The notes beneath the pieces are model-generated. The model was given only the letters and a program-made list of their open reading frames with translations. It made no database searches and was not told the origin of the DNA. Shown here piece after piece: positions 54,591 to 63,528 of a stretch of 64,000 bases of DNA (the first letter of the stretch is position 1; every line of letters begins with the position of its first letter). The position numbers and the translations under genes were made by a program. The stretch lies in contig NZ_UETR01000015.1 in the NCBI RefSeq assembly GCF_900491745.1, forward strand, positions 1 through 64,000, read 5' to 3'. The DNA comes from Amarolinea aalborgensis. Its GTDB lineage: Bacteria > Chloroflexota > Anaerolineae > SSC4 > Amarolineaceae.

Positions 54591-54620
54591 GTGTAGAAAC
54601 CTCCTTTCGGAATAGATGCA

Positions 54621-57600
54621 CTAGAACAACAGTCCATCCCCACCACCGCTCTCAGGGACGAGCAGACCTCGCTGGGGGTCATAGTATTCCTGCAAGTAGT
54701 CAGGGTTGAGCACCTGATAATTGTCGTCAATGGTCAGAATTACTCCTTTCGATCTGAGCCGGTCAAATTCGGCCTCGAAAATGGAAACTGTGTAAGGCTG
54801 GAGTTTTCGCAGCGTGGACGACGGATACTCGGTGTATTTCAATTCTTCAATCAGTCGCTCTGCCTCCTCGTTGAAGGGGATAATCACGGTCTCGGTCACA
54901 TCCTCGATGATCTGGAAGGCGCGCGCCGCCGTCTCGAACTTGAATCTACCATCCTGGCTGTCGAAACAGGCCATGATCTTCTTGTAATCGAAAGAGATGG
55001 TCGGGTCTTGCAGATCATACAACCGCTCGAAGAACGCCGCAATCGCCAAGACAGAAATTGGCGCGGCGGCGTGGTTGCGCAACACCATACGGGCGACCTC
55101 CGCTGTCTGCTTGAGGAATGACGGCATCCGCTTGACGAAATCCGATTTCGGTTCGAAGACAAACATCTGGCTCACGTCCCGGCGCATCTCGCGATTGACG
55201 CGCCCCGCCGCCTGATTGATGGAATCCAGCCCGCTGAGGGCGCGATAGCCGACGGGGAAATCCAGGTCAATGCCCGCTTCCATCACCGTTGTCGAGACCA
55301 CGCGGCAGGGTTGTCCGCTTGCAAGCCGCGCCTTGATTTCCTCCAGCTTTGCTCGACGATGTGTGGGACACATCAGCGTCGAAAGGTGGAAACTCCCCTC
55401 GCCCCGCAACCCGCCGAACAGTCCGCTGGCATGGCGGCGAGTGTTGACGATGCACAAAGCTTGTTCATGCGCATTCAGACGGGCAAGCAATTCATCGTCA
55501 GGAAGCATCCCCAGATTCTTCACTTCTACGCGCTTGTAGAAGTCGAACAACTCCTGTGGGTTAGGCGTAAGTTCCCTGACTTCCGTCCGTTCGGGCAGGA
55601 AGCGCTCCAGTCCGGGCTGAGTGGCGGTACAAAAGACCGCGCTCGCCCCGTAATTGGTCACCAATTCCCAGACACCCGCCATTGCCGGGCGCATGTACTC
55701 ACGCGGCAGCATTTGGGCCTCATCGAAGATGATGACGCTCCTGGCGATGTTGTGCAACTTGCGGCAGCGCGACGACTTGTTAGCGAACAGCGATTCGAAA
55801 AATTGCACGTTAGTTGTTACCACGATGGGTATATCCCAGTTCTCCGCCGCCAGTTTGAGCTTGGCAAGGACACTGTTAGTGCGGTCATCGGGATTCTCAC
55901 GCTTCCTGCCCTCCCAATCGAAATTGGAGTGATGTTCCAGCACGTTACCTTCGCCGAGAATGCCCTTGAACACCCCTGCATTCTGCTCGATGATGGTCGT
56001 GAATGGGATGACGTAGATGACGCGCCTCAAGCCGTGTTCCGCAGCGTGATGGAGCGCGAACGCCATCGAAGCCAGCGTCTTGCCGCCGCCTGTCGGCACG
56101 GTGAGCGAGAAGAAGCCGGGTTTCTCCATTCTCGCCCTTTCGATGCACGCGTGGAGTGTCTCGGTGCGCTTGCGATTGATGGCGCTGGTCGGGTTCTCAA
56201 ACTGCTTCAGGTGTGAGTCCAGCTTACCGCGTAGGGTAGGGATATCATCGTGTCCACCGCGAGGCTTTGCGCCTTTCATGTAGATTTCGGTCTCCTGAAA
56301 ATCGGCGTCCACCAGTGCCGAATAGACCATGCGTGTTAGGAACGATAGCGAGAAGCCGAGGTTGTCTTTTGCCCAGCGGATGTGCAACCGCTGTGAGAGA
56401 GGCAAGGCAGACAAGTCAAGCTCATTTTTGTATGCACTGTAATCTGGCAATTGATTTCTCAGCCGCGCACAGACCGTGCTACCTTCCAGGTCAATCTCGC
56501 TGCCGTAATCTGGCAAGCCAGTGTGATGTCCCATGATTGGGTACGTTAGCAGTTGAGCAAGTGCTTCTGACGGAGTACCCTTCAGCATGGCTCTGAGTTC
56601 CTTTGCTCCGGCGGTAGAATGGTCAACGCGCGGGCCTCCCTCCAGCCTCCTTTGGAACTCAGAGGAGTATTTGCCCAGGTCATGAGTGAGTCCTGCGATG
56701 TACGCCAGCTCGGTAACGTTAGCATCTCTGCCGAACTCGCGCGCTATGTCTGCAGTGTTTCGCAAGTGCTCGATTAGCGGCTGCCCATCCTCCCAGTCTT
56801 CCCCCTCGCGTCGGTGAGCAAGGAATCGGGTTGCCGGGGTGTTCACGTTGTCTGTTGCATACAGCTTTGCCAACCTTGCTGTTTCCTTCTCCAAAGCTGC
56901 TCTGAGTTGTTTTGTCTCTATCACCTCCACATCTGCCCCCCACCCTCTGATCCACGGCAGCATCTCCCGCGGCTCGGCCACCTGGGCATGCCAGAGCAGG
57001 TAGCCGTCCGCCAATTCCTCAACCTTCTCATTCGGGTGCCAACGCGTCTCCAACACCCGCGTACGCACGCGCGGATGAAAGCGCAAGACCACATCCTGCA
57101 ACGGCTGCTCGCTGGTCCAGATGCCCCAGGCGTTCGCCAGGTATTGACGTGGGTCAAAGTCGGCCGGAATCGAATAGTGCGCGTGCTTTTGTAATTCTAC
57201 GCGCTGAATGCGCTCCAACTTGAGGGTACGCACTTTGCCTGGCGGTTCCCGCCATCCCACCACGTGACTTGTATGTCCCCACAAGTACGGCTCGATGAAA
57301 TACGGAGCAAAGTCGTAGTTGTGAACGCTGCCATCGTCCATTTCATGCCAGACACGCACCTTCAAGCCATCTGACCAGGCGCGTGTGAGCGTCTCCATCA
57401 CCCGCAAGTATCCTGCATCCTGCCGCCGTAAAAGACTGTCCATTTCATCAGCCGATGCCTTCATGTGCCCGGCTATGAGGGGCGCTAACCGTCGGAGTGA
57501 TTCACCCAGCTTACGCAAGGCCGAAGCCGCGTAAGGGTTGTGCTTGTCACTCCACACAGCCAGAAGTCGGGTAGCCAGGTGCACGGCCAGCGCTTCGTGC

Positions 57601-57833
57601 AGGGTCAAACGCACATGGGAGAGATACGCGTCGCGATCCAGAACGAGGCGGCCGTCATCTTCTTGATGAATCGGAAACTGACTTGTCAATTCATCAACCG
57701 ACCGGCTGATGGAAGATCGGTTGACGCCGGTGCGCCGCGCAATTTCGGCCTGCGTTAAGCCCTCCGGATGATCCAAGAGAAGCATCTCGATCTGAAGCAA
57801 ACGCTCAGCCTTGCCAATGGTCTTTTCTCCCAT
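54621..57833 (-). CDS. cas3: HTH-WYL regulator fused to Cas3 HD nuclease-helicase
   Basis: A single 1070-aa ORF with AGGAGG before ATG 57833. Residues 1-60 form a winged helix (GLTQAEIARRTGVNRSSISR). About 130-325 form a WYL domain with its C-terminal extension (GSVHNYDFAPYFIEPYLWG, TLKLERIQRVELQ, LRFHPRVRTRVLETRWHP), ending in LRAALEKETARLAKLYA, which is how stand-alone WYL proteins end. After about 10 residues Cas3 begins: RFLAHRREGE, HD motif GLTHDLGKY (His384-Asp385), Walker A VPTGGGKT (about 579-586), DEAQ box IIFDEAQML (about 702-709), TATQPGL and QAAGRVNREM. No Met lies between residues 291 and 416, so a separate Cas3 from a nearby ATG is impossible. Cas3 degrades targets marked by Cascade; the WYL part may sense a nucleotide ligand and control the operon (inferred). 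Confidence 0.93.
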   Translation of the reverse strand: MGEKTIGKAERLLQIEMLLLDHPEGLTQAEIARRTGVNRSSISRSVDELTSQFPIHQEDDGRLVLDRDAYLSHVRLTLHEALAVHLATRLLAVWSDKHNPYAASALRKLGESLRRLAPLIAGHMKASADEMDSLLRRQDAGYLRVMETLTRAWSDGLKVRVWHEMDDGSVHNYDFAPYFIEPYLWGHTSHVVGWREPPGKVRTLKLERIQRVELQKHAHYSIPADFDPRQYLANAWGIWTSEQPLQDVVLRFHPRVRTRVLETRWHPNEKVEELADGYLLWHAQVAEPREMLPWIRGWGADVEVIETKQLRAALEKETARLAKLYATDNVNTPATRFLAHRREGEDWEDGQPLIEHLRNTADIAREFGRDANVTELAYIAGLTHDLGKYSSEFQRRLEGGPRVDHSTAGAKELRAMLKGTPSEALAQLLTYPIMGHHTGLPDYGSEIDLEGSTVCARLRNQLPDYSAYKNELDLSALPLSQRLHIRWAKDNLGFSLSFLTRMVYSALVDADFQETEIYMKGAKPRGGHDDIPTLRGKLDSHLKQFENPTSAINRKRTETLHACIERARMEKPGFFSLTVPTGGGKTLASMAFALHHAAEHGLRRVIYVIPFTTIIEQNAGVFKGILGEGNVLEHHSNFDWEGRKRENPDDRTNSVLAKLKLAAENWDIPIVVTTNVQFFESLFANKSSRCRKLHNIARSVIIFDEAQMLPREYMRPAMAGVWELVTNYGASAVFCTATQPGLERFLPERTEVRELTPNPQELFDFYKRVEVKNLGMLPDDELLARLNAHEQALCIVNTRRHASGLFGGLRGEGSFHLSTLMCPTHRRAKLEEIKARLASGQPCRVVSTTVMEAGIDLDFPVGYRALSGLDSINQAAGRVNREMRRDVSQMFVFEPKSDFVKRMPSFLKQTAEVARMVLRNHAAAPISVLAIAAFFERLYDLQDPTISFDYKKIMACFDSQDGRFKFETAARAFQIIEDVTETVIIPFNEEAERLIEELKYTEYPSSTLRKLQPYTVSIFEAEFDRLRSKGVILTIDDNYQVLNPDYLQEYYDPQRGLLVPESGGGDGLLF

Positions 57834-57848
57834 GATGTCCTCCTTCTC

Positions 57849-58010
57849 GATGCACCGCCGCTATGAGGCGATAAGCCGAGTAGCCGGCAGGGGTGGTCGG
57901 GGATCGCAGTGGCATGAATCAAGAATCCCGTGCTTGGTCAACCGGCCGAGGTTCTAGCATGACCGGCTGCCGTGTTCCTGGCGCTTTTTTCAGTGCAACG
58001 GCGGTGCATC
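57849..58010. promoter_or_regulatory. 12-bp inverted repeat bracketing the cas operon promoter region
   Basis: GATGCACCGCCG (57849-57860) and CGGCGGTGCATC (57999-58010) are perfect inverted copies, 138 bp apart. The first lies just upstream of the cas3 ribosome site. Candidate paired operators for a regulator; no unambiguous sigma-70 promoter stands out between them. Confidence 0.55.
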
Positions 58011-58067
58011 TATACCCATTATCTCATACCGTTGCCCCAAATCCCGCAACAAACGCGCCGAGTTTTG

Positions 58068-58277
58068 TCACTTCTTGCGCAAAAAGAGCGCCAGACGCCC
58101 CTTGTGATCCTCGGAGAGCAGAATCCCCGCCTCTTCCAGCGCCGGCAGGCGCCTCAGGACCGTCGAACGTTGCACACCAAGCTGTGCGGCCAATTCACTT
58201 ACTCGAATCCCCGGCTGCGCCTCGATGAGCTGCGCCATCGTTTCATACTCCGACTGCTTGCGATTCCAGAAAGCCAT
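58068..58277 (-). CDS. Small winged-helix DNA-binding protein
   Basis: A 69-aa protein with ribosome site GGAGGTG 5 bp before its ATG. It is almost entirely one winged helix: TMAQLIEAQPGIRVSELAAQ, then LGVQRSTVLRRLPALEEAG and a basic tail. There is no ligand domain. It lies 235 bp upstream of the cas operon in the same orientation, and the paired 12-bp motif sits between them, so it is a candidate regulator of the cas genes. That role is inferred from position only. Confidence 0.7.
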   Translation of the reverse strand: MAFWNRKQSEYETMAQLIEAQPGIRVSELAAQLGVQRSTVLRRLPALEEAGILLSEDHKGRLALFLRKK

Positions 58278-58411
58278 TATTCACCTCCAGGCTGACACTT
58301 GATCTCAGTCTAGCGGCGACCTGTTGCACCTACGGCAACAAAGCAATGGCAGTTTCTATCTGTGTTTCAAATTCGCAGGCCGTTTGGCCTATGTGCGCAG
58401 ATCTTCCGGCA

Positions 58412-58475
58412 AAAAACAAAACGGCAGCCCTTCCTCTCGTGATGAACACGGAAGGCGACTGCCGTTTTTGCTTTG
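58412..58475. terminator. Bidirectional hairpin terminator
   Basis: AAACGGCAG (58418-58426) pairs with CTGCCGTTT (58459-58467), with inner CCTTCC/GGAAGG. A/T-rich tracts lie on both sides. It separates the winged-helix gene from the DUF4870-like gene. The rest of 58278-58631 shows no gene. Confidence 0.7.
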
Positions 58476-58631
58476 CATGGGTCATGGTCAAGCGGAGTTG
58501 TCAGCAAGGTGGGGAGATCCTTTTCCTTTGTGGTTCTGGTCTAGTTCATGGCCGCTCGCTCGCTAGGATACCATACCCGCCGCCAGAACGCAACTTGTAT
58601 CTGTGGTGGCTATTCCCAAACCGGGTTGAAC

Positions 58632-58677
58632 AAAAAAACAGCCAGGCGCCCACGGCATGCTCGTGGAAACCTGGCTG
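58632..58677 (-). terminator. Rho-independent terminator of the DUF4870-like gene
   Basis: On the minus strand CAGCCAGG...CCTGGCTG (58677 to 58639) forms a stem, with an inner CCACG/CGTGG pair, followed by seven T residues. Confidence 0.85.
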
Positions 58678-58709
58678 ACCTCTTGACGCGATACTGCGGG
58701 CCGCTGACG

Positions 58710-59408
58710 TTACTTGATCCACCCCTGCTGGCGCATGATCTGCGTGACGACGGGGATGCTCACCTCACGCCCCTGGTACGCCTGCCAACCGTAGTAGATG
58801 GCGAGGGCATGCGGGACGAAGAAGAGGACCCACAAGCACGCCAGTCCGCAGCCCAGGGTGACGACCGTGCCGATGCTCACCAAAATGGCGGCAATCACTT
58901 CGTAGACCAGCGCCGCCAGGTAGAAGCCGATGGACTGTAAGGCATGGTGACGCTGGAACGGCCGATCCTTGTTGCCCTCGGCCAGCAGCAGCACAATGCT
59001 GACCAGGGGAATCTGCAGGAGCACCATACCCGCCCACGCCAACGCCGACATCAGCTTGTCATCTGCGTTGACGTCGTAACTGGGCGCCGGCGCCGGGTTG
59101 ACAGCCGCAGCTTGCGGCCGCACTGGCTCCTCCAGGGTTGGCAGGGTAAACACGGCGTCCGGCGATGGCGCCGCCTGAGGCAGCGCCTCAGGCGCTGCGC
59201 TGCTGACCGGCGCTGCTTCTGACGCCGCAGGCAGCACATCCACCTGCCCGGCGGCGGCCGCCAGCTCGTCGCCCGCCGCTTTGACATCGGTGGCTGCGCT
59301 TTCAATGGTCTGGTTCATGCCGTCCAACACCGCGGCGGCCTCCGGTTCCACCGGCAGGATCGGCTCGGCATCGGCCGTTGGGTTGGTGGTCTCATTCAGT
59401 TCGCTCAT
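58710..59408 (-). CDS. DUF4870-like membrane protein with long acidic N-terminal region
   Basis: A 232-aa protein with an AGGAGG site before ATG 59408. The first about 115 residues are low-complexity and acidic (Ala/Glu/Pro-rich, such as EPILPVEPEAAAVLDGMNQT). The C-terminal half has three or four hydrophobic segments and the pattern DDKLMSALAWAGM, then RPFQRHHALQSIGFYLAALV, typical of DUF4870 proteins (segments around a short FHAxQ-like motif). The function of the family is unknown. Confidence 0.7.
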   Translation of the reverse strand: MSELNETTNPTADAEPILPVEPEAAAVLDGMNQTIESAATDVKAAGDELAAAAGQVDVLPAASEAAPVSSAAPEALPQAAPSPDAVFTLPTLEEPVRPQAAAVNPAPAPSYDVNADDKLMSALAWAGMVLLQIPLVSIVLLLAEGNKDRPFQRHHALQSIGFYLAALVYEVIAAILVSIGTVVTLGCGLACLWVLFFVPHALAIYYGWQAYQGREVSIPVVTQIMRQQGWIK

Positions 59409-59838
59409 CGTATCCTCCTGTGTGGCGCTCAGCGCCGTCGAGGCGCTGCTGCGCTTGTTGCCCTCGAACCTGCGCGCCTGGCGCTGGTTCTCAGCTTATT
59501 ATACGCCTGGGGCGTGAATAGGTTTCCGGGTTGGCAATGATGACGGGCGTGACAGACCGCCAGAGGGGTCCCTACGGCGTCACGCCCGTGCTAGATGATG
59601 CGAAGTATACACAGCGGGCCGCAGCTATCGTGACCTCAGTCCGACGCCCGACTGACGAGGCGCTGAAAAGTGCAAAGTGCGGAGCGCAAAGTGCATAGCG
59701 CACAACGCAGAGTGCAAGACCCAGAGCGCAGAGTGCAAAACGGCGAAAGCCGGTCAATTTTCCAGCTGCCGTCTCGAATCTGCCAGCTTCGTTTCTCTGT
59801 GCTACAATCCTCTCATCACCTTTGGCTGGAGAGAGGCA

Positions 59839-60801
59839 ATGATGAAGCGATTGGTTTTCATGGGGACGCCCGCGTTTGCGCTGACAATCCTGGAGGCGTT
59901 GTGGGCGCGGCAGGAGGCGGGCTGGCAGGTGGTCGGGGTGTTGACACGCGCCGACAAGCCGGCCGGCCGCGGGCAGCAAGCGGCGGCGTCGCCGGTCAAA
60001 GCCTTTGCCCTGGCGCACGATCTACCGGTGCAGCAGCCCCGCACGCTGCGTCAGCCCGATCCGCTGGCCGACCTGGCCGCGCTGCAGCCCGACGTGATTG
60101 CCGTGGCGGCGTATGGCCTGATTCTGCCGCAGGCTGTGCTCGATCTGCCGCCTGACGGCTGCCTCAACGTGCACGCGTCCCTCTTGCCTCGCCACCGCGG
60201 CGCAGCCCCTGTGGCCGGCGCGCTGCTGGCGGGCGATGCGGAAACCGGTACGACGATCATGTTGATGGATGCGGGCATGGACACCGGCCCAATTCTGAGC
60301 CAGGCGAAGCTGCCGATCGCGCCCGGAGAGACGCGCGGGGCGTTGATGGATCGCCTGGCTGCGCAGGGCGCTGAGCTGCTGTGCGCAACGCTGCCGGCCT
60401 GGCTGGCTGGCGCGATCACGCCCCAGACCCAGGATCACAGTCTGGCGACAATGACCAAACCGCTGACCAAAGCCCAGGGCGCGATTGATTGGCGTTTGCC
60501 TGCGGCGCAGATTGCGCGCCAGGTGCAGGCTTTCCAGCCCTGGCCGGGCGCGTTCACGTCCTGGCAGGGACGCCTGTTGAAAATCAACGCCGCCCTGCCT
60601 CTGCTTGCACCGGCGGGGGAACCAGGCCGGGTGGCGGCCGATGCGCAGGACGTTTATGTGACCTGCGGCGTCGGCGCGCTGCGCCTGCTGGAGGTGCAGC
60701 TAGAAGGTAAACGCAGCCTGGACGCGCTCACCTTCGTGCGCGGCCAACGTGATTTTGTGGGTAGCATCCTTGGGACGCCGTTGCCCCGGCCGCCAGTCTG
60801 A
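59839..60801 (+). CDS. fmt: Methionyl-tRNA formyltransferase
   Basis: Formylates initiator Met-tRNA using 10-formyl-tetrahydrofolate. ATG 59839 follows 'gagagaggc'; the frame upstream is repeat-derived and rejected. It starts MMKRLVFMGTPAFALTILEA, then TRADKPAGRGQQ and the catalytic region CLNVHASLLPRHRGAAPVAG (Asn and His), with DAGMDTGPIL supplying the Asp. A C-terminal OB-like domain follows (WPGAFTSWQGRLLKINAA). At 320 aa it is normal. No def or rsm gene is adjacent. The 59409-59838 gap holds irregular 'gcaaagtgc/gcagagtgc' repeats and no gene. Confidence 0.95.
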   Translation: MMKRLVFMGTPAFALTILEALWARQEAGWQVVGVLTRADKPAGRGQQAAASPVKAFALAHDLPVQQPRTLRQPDPLADLAALQPDVIAVAAYGLILPQAVLDLPPDGCLNVHASLLPRHRGAAPVAGALLAGDAETGTTIMLMDAGMDTGPILSQAKLPIAPGETRGALMDRLAAQGAELLCATLPAWLAGAITPQTQDHSLATMTKPLTKAQGAIDWRLPAAQIARQVQAFQPWPGAFTSWQGRLLKINAALPLLAPAGEPGRVAADAQDVYVTCGVGALRLLEVQLEGKRSLDALTFVRGQRDFVGSILGTPLPRPPV

Positions 60802-60870
60802 CTCGCGCCGCGCCCTGATCTGCCTGGCCATCGGCGCACGATTCAGCGTTCAGCATTCCGCCTTCGGCCG

Positions 60871-61764
60871 TTACTTCAGCGTTTCTTTGAGCCAGTCCAT
60901 GATTAGCTCTTCAATACCGTTTTGGCGACCCAACATGCGCGTGCCGTGCCCCTGGCCGTCGTAGACCTTGAGCGTGTGCTTGCCTAGCGCCAATTTGTCC
61001 AAAACGGCCGCGGCGTCGGCGCTTTCTTTGTCTTCCGAACTGGCAATCAGCAGCACGGGGCGCGGCCCGTAGGCTTGCAGCGGCCCTTCGGTCTTGATCC
61101 CTTCGAAGTCCAGGCCAGGCGACAGCAAGACGAGGGTTTTGACGCCCGGCTGGCCGGATGCCAGGTTCAGGCTCAGGTTAGCGCCAATGCTGGCGCCGAT
61201 GAAACCGATGGCCGCGCGGTTGACTTCCGGCCGGTTCGTCAGCCAGGCATAGGCGGCCGCGGCGTCTTGCGTCATCTTGCTCCATTCGCGCTGGCCCTGG
61301 CTGCCGCCATGCCCGCGCAGATCAATGGTCAGCACACTGTAGCCGGCTGTCTGCAGCTGACGCGCCAGGGTGTCCCAATCGCCGCGCTGCCCGCCCACCA
61401 TGTGCAGCATGGCGACGGCCGGGCTGCTCATCTTGGGGGAGACATAAAACGTGCCTGTCAGGGTCACGTTGTCTGCTGTGGTGATCTCCACCGGCTTGAT
61501 TTCGCCAGCCGCAAAGGCCTGTACGCCGCCCGTTGTTGACTGATCCTTGGTGGGTGAAACGCCGGCCAGGGGCGCGGGTTCGCTGGTCCCCGCCAATGTG
61601 GCGTCGCTGTTGACGCTGGGCATGGAAACCGAACTGGTGGCCGACGCCTGCGCCGGCGGATTGGCGGCCGGGGTCGGCGTCTGGCCGCCTCCACAGGCTG
61701 CCAACGCCATCATCAGCAGCACGAGGAAGCCGGAGAGCATCCATGCTCGGGCTTTGGTTGTCAT
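60871..61764 (-). CDS. Alpha/beta hydrolase lipoprotein
   Basis: Predicted surface-anchored esterase or dienelactone-hydrolase-like enzyme. ATG 61764 is preferred (GGAAAGGAAAG upstream) over the in-frame ATG at 61803, since it opens a lipoprotein signal with lipobox LAAC and a Pro/Ala/Ser/Thr linker. The fold is indicated by HMVGGQRGDWDTLARQLQ, DLRGHGGSQGQ, nucleophile elbow GFIGASIGANLSL (GxSxG), acid region LIASSEDKES and His in YDGQGHGTRML. The substrate is unknown. The methyltransferase gene ends 22 bp upstream. Confidence 0.85.
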   Translation of the reverse strand: MTTKARAWMLSGFLVLLMMALAACGGGQTPTPAANPPAQASATSSVSMPSVNSDATLAGTSEPAPLAGVSPTKDQSTTGGVQAFAAGEIKPVEITTADNVTLTGTFYVSPKMSSPAVAMLHMVGGQRGDWDTLARQLQTAGYSVLTIDLRGHGGSQGQREWSKMTQDAAAAYAWLTNRPEVNRAAIGFIGASIGANLSLNLASGQPGVKTLVLLSPGLDFEGIKTEGPLQAYGPRPVLLIASSEDKESADAAAVLDKLALGKHTLKVYDGQGHGTRMLGRQNGIEELIMDWLKETLK

Positions 61765-61786
61765 CGTGTTCTTTCCTTTCCTGTCT

Positions 61787-62548
61787 TCATGTGCGTCGCG
61801 CAACCAAAATCATGCGCGGGCTGTCTGAGGTGTAGGTTTCCAGATCGTAGGAACCGTAGACCATTTCTAGTTCGTAGCCGCATAGTTCGAGCAGCAGTTC
61901 GGCTTCAGAGCGCCAGAGGAAGCGCAGGTTGAAGGGTACGAGCAGACGCCGCGTTTGCCCATCTGGAAACACTTCATCGTAAACGAAAATGGTCTCTTGA
62001 ATCTGGTTCGCCAGGTCAATCTTGCGCACCAGCTGCTTGATGACCACGGCGCCAGACTGCGGATCGCGCCATTGGTTGTCAACCATCAGGCGGCCATCGG
62101 CTTCGATCAACGTGACAATGTCCGGGTTGAAGAGATCAAGAATGAGCGGACTGCCGGGGCGCAGGAACGCATGCCAGCAGCGCAAGGCCTGGCGTTGATC
62201 TTCTTGGGTTTCCAGGTGCATGAAGCTGTTGACCTGGATGAAGCCCATGCCGAAACGCTGTTCCAGGTGCACGGTGCGCATGTCAGCCTGCACCAGGTTC
62301 ACGCGGTCGCTCAGGCGCGCGGCGGCCAGCCGCTTGCGCGCAATATCGAGCATGTTGGCAGAGGTATCAACGCCGGTCAGCCGAAAGCCGGCCTGCGCCA
62401 GCGGCACGGTCACGCGACCGTTGCCGCAGCCAAGTTCGAGGAGCGGCCCATCCACGTGCTCCGCGTAATAACGCAAGAGCGGCATATCATCGGCAAAGGC
62501 GCCGAATTCGGTATCGTAGTAATGGGCAAAGCGGTCGTAGTCAATCAT
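61787..62548 (-). CDS. Class I SAM-dependent methyltransferase
   Basis: A 253-aa cytoplasmic methyltransferase. It begins MIDYDRFAHYYDTEFGAF, then motif I LLELGCGNGRVTVPLAQAGF, motif II region GVDTSANMLDIARKRL and VNLVQADMRTVHL. The C-terminal half, with FNLRFLWRSEAELLLELCG, is typical of the Methyltransf_25/11 group acting on small molecules. No pathway can be assigned from context. Probably co-transcribed with the lipoprotein gene downstream. Confidence 0.85.
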   Translation of the reverse strand: MIDYDRFAHYYDTEFGAFADDMPLLRYYAEHVDGPLLELGCGNGRVTVPLAQAGFRLTGVDTSANMLDIARKRLAAARLSDRVNLVQADMRTVHLEQRFGMGFIQVNSFMHLETQEDQRQALRCWHAFLRPGSPLILDLFNPDIVTLIEADGRLMVDNQWRDPQSGAVVIKQLVRKIDLANQIQETIFVYDEVFPDGQTRRLLVPFNLRFLWRSEAELLLELCGYELEMVYGSYDLETYTSDSPRMILVARRT

Positions 62549-62619
62549 GCCTGCGCTGATTCTCCTTCGCAGGCCATTATAACATTGCCCTACTTAACAC
62601 GCCAACTCGCTCGCCATCT

Positions 62620-63023
62620 GGGTGCATTTCAGTTTGGGGGTGGGCCCGACGTCGAGCGATTGAGGCTTCGTCGTGAGCGGCTCGACCGAGCGTTCGACAG
62701 GCTCACCGCACGGTTCGACAGGCTCACCGCACGGTTCGACAAGGCTCACCGCACGGGGCCTGAGCTTGTCGAAGACCGCTGCAACCACCTCCAAGCCCAA
62801 CCGAAGCCGGCTACGCAGCGGAACTGAAATGCGCCCGCCACGAAATACAAACCCTCGCGCGCCGTCAGGCCCGATGGAGCCTTCCACCTTAGCCCGATCC
62901 GTTCACGGTCGGGCGGCGTTGGTTGCGCGCACGCTATCGGGCCAACGCCGCCGCCGGGCCAAAGGCCATCCGGCTAGAGGTGCAAGCCCTCTGGGGCTAC
63001 GTCCCGAAATTGAAATGCCCCCC
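62620..63023 (+). repeat. Dispersed intergenic repeat, copy 5
   Basis: The 62549-63164 gap holds no gene. The element starts GGGTGCATTTCAGTTTGGGG (62620) and ends ATTGAAATGCCCCC (63023), with an internal ACTGAAATGCGCCC at 62823. It contains three 'ggttcgacaggctcaccgca'-type units (one with an extra A) and the core shared with copies 1 and 4. Confidence 0.7.
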
Positions 63024-63164
63024 GCCATCTGCCATACTCCCCGCTGAAAGCCGCAACTTGGCGCGCCGCCGTGCGTACTATGGTTTGAATGGGCAGCGAG
63101 TCGGCATGATCTCTGCCGTGCGGCCTGTAGAAATCGAGAGAGTCTGAAAGGAGATAGGCTTTTT

Positions 63165-63359
63165 ATGCAAGGCAAACGATTGTATCGCGCGCGCAAGGAG
63201 CGTATGATTGCAGGAGTCTGCGGCGGCCTGGCGCAGTACCTGGGCGTTGACCCTTCCCTGGTGCGGCTGGTATTTTTGCTGCTTGGCTTGACGGTCGGCG
63301 GCGGCTTCCTGGCCTACCTGGTGTGCTGGATTGTCATCCCCGAAGAGCCGGAAGCGTAG
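63165..63359 (+). CDS. PspC-domain membrane protein
   Basis: A 64-aa protein consisting of one PspC domain: YRARKERMIAGVCGGLAQYL, then GVDPSLVRLVFLLLGL, a single membrane hairpin region and WIVIPEEPE. A GAAAGGAG ribosome site precedes the ATG. PspC-type proteins are linked to envelope stress, and here it stands alone, with no phage-shock operon. A good terminator follows. Confidence 0.88.
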   Translation: MQGKRLYRARKERMIAGVCGGLAQYLGVDPSLVRLVFLLLGLTVGGGFLAYLVCWIVIPEEPEA

Positions 63360-63394
63360 CCTCGTTCGGCCGCCGCTTCAATTTCCCGTCGCAA

Positions 63395-63427
63395 CAACTG
63401 CCGGATCGAATCCGGCGGTTGTTTTTT
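63395..63427 (+). terminator. Terminator of the PspC gene
   Basis: GCCGGAT (63400-63406) and ATCCGGC (63410-63416), extended by CAAC/GTTG, form a hairpin followed by six T residues. Confidence 0.85.
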
Positions 63428-63528
63428 ATGGCAAGATCTCCCATGCGGGAAGTGTGCTTTTCGATTGCGCCTGCTTATGCTATACTTGGCGCCGTACAGT
63501 TTACCTAAACACGCGGAGGAATGTTGGC

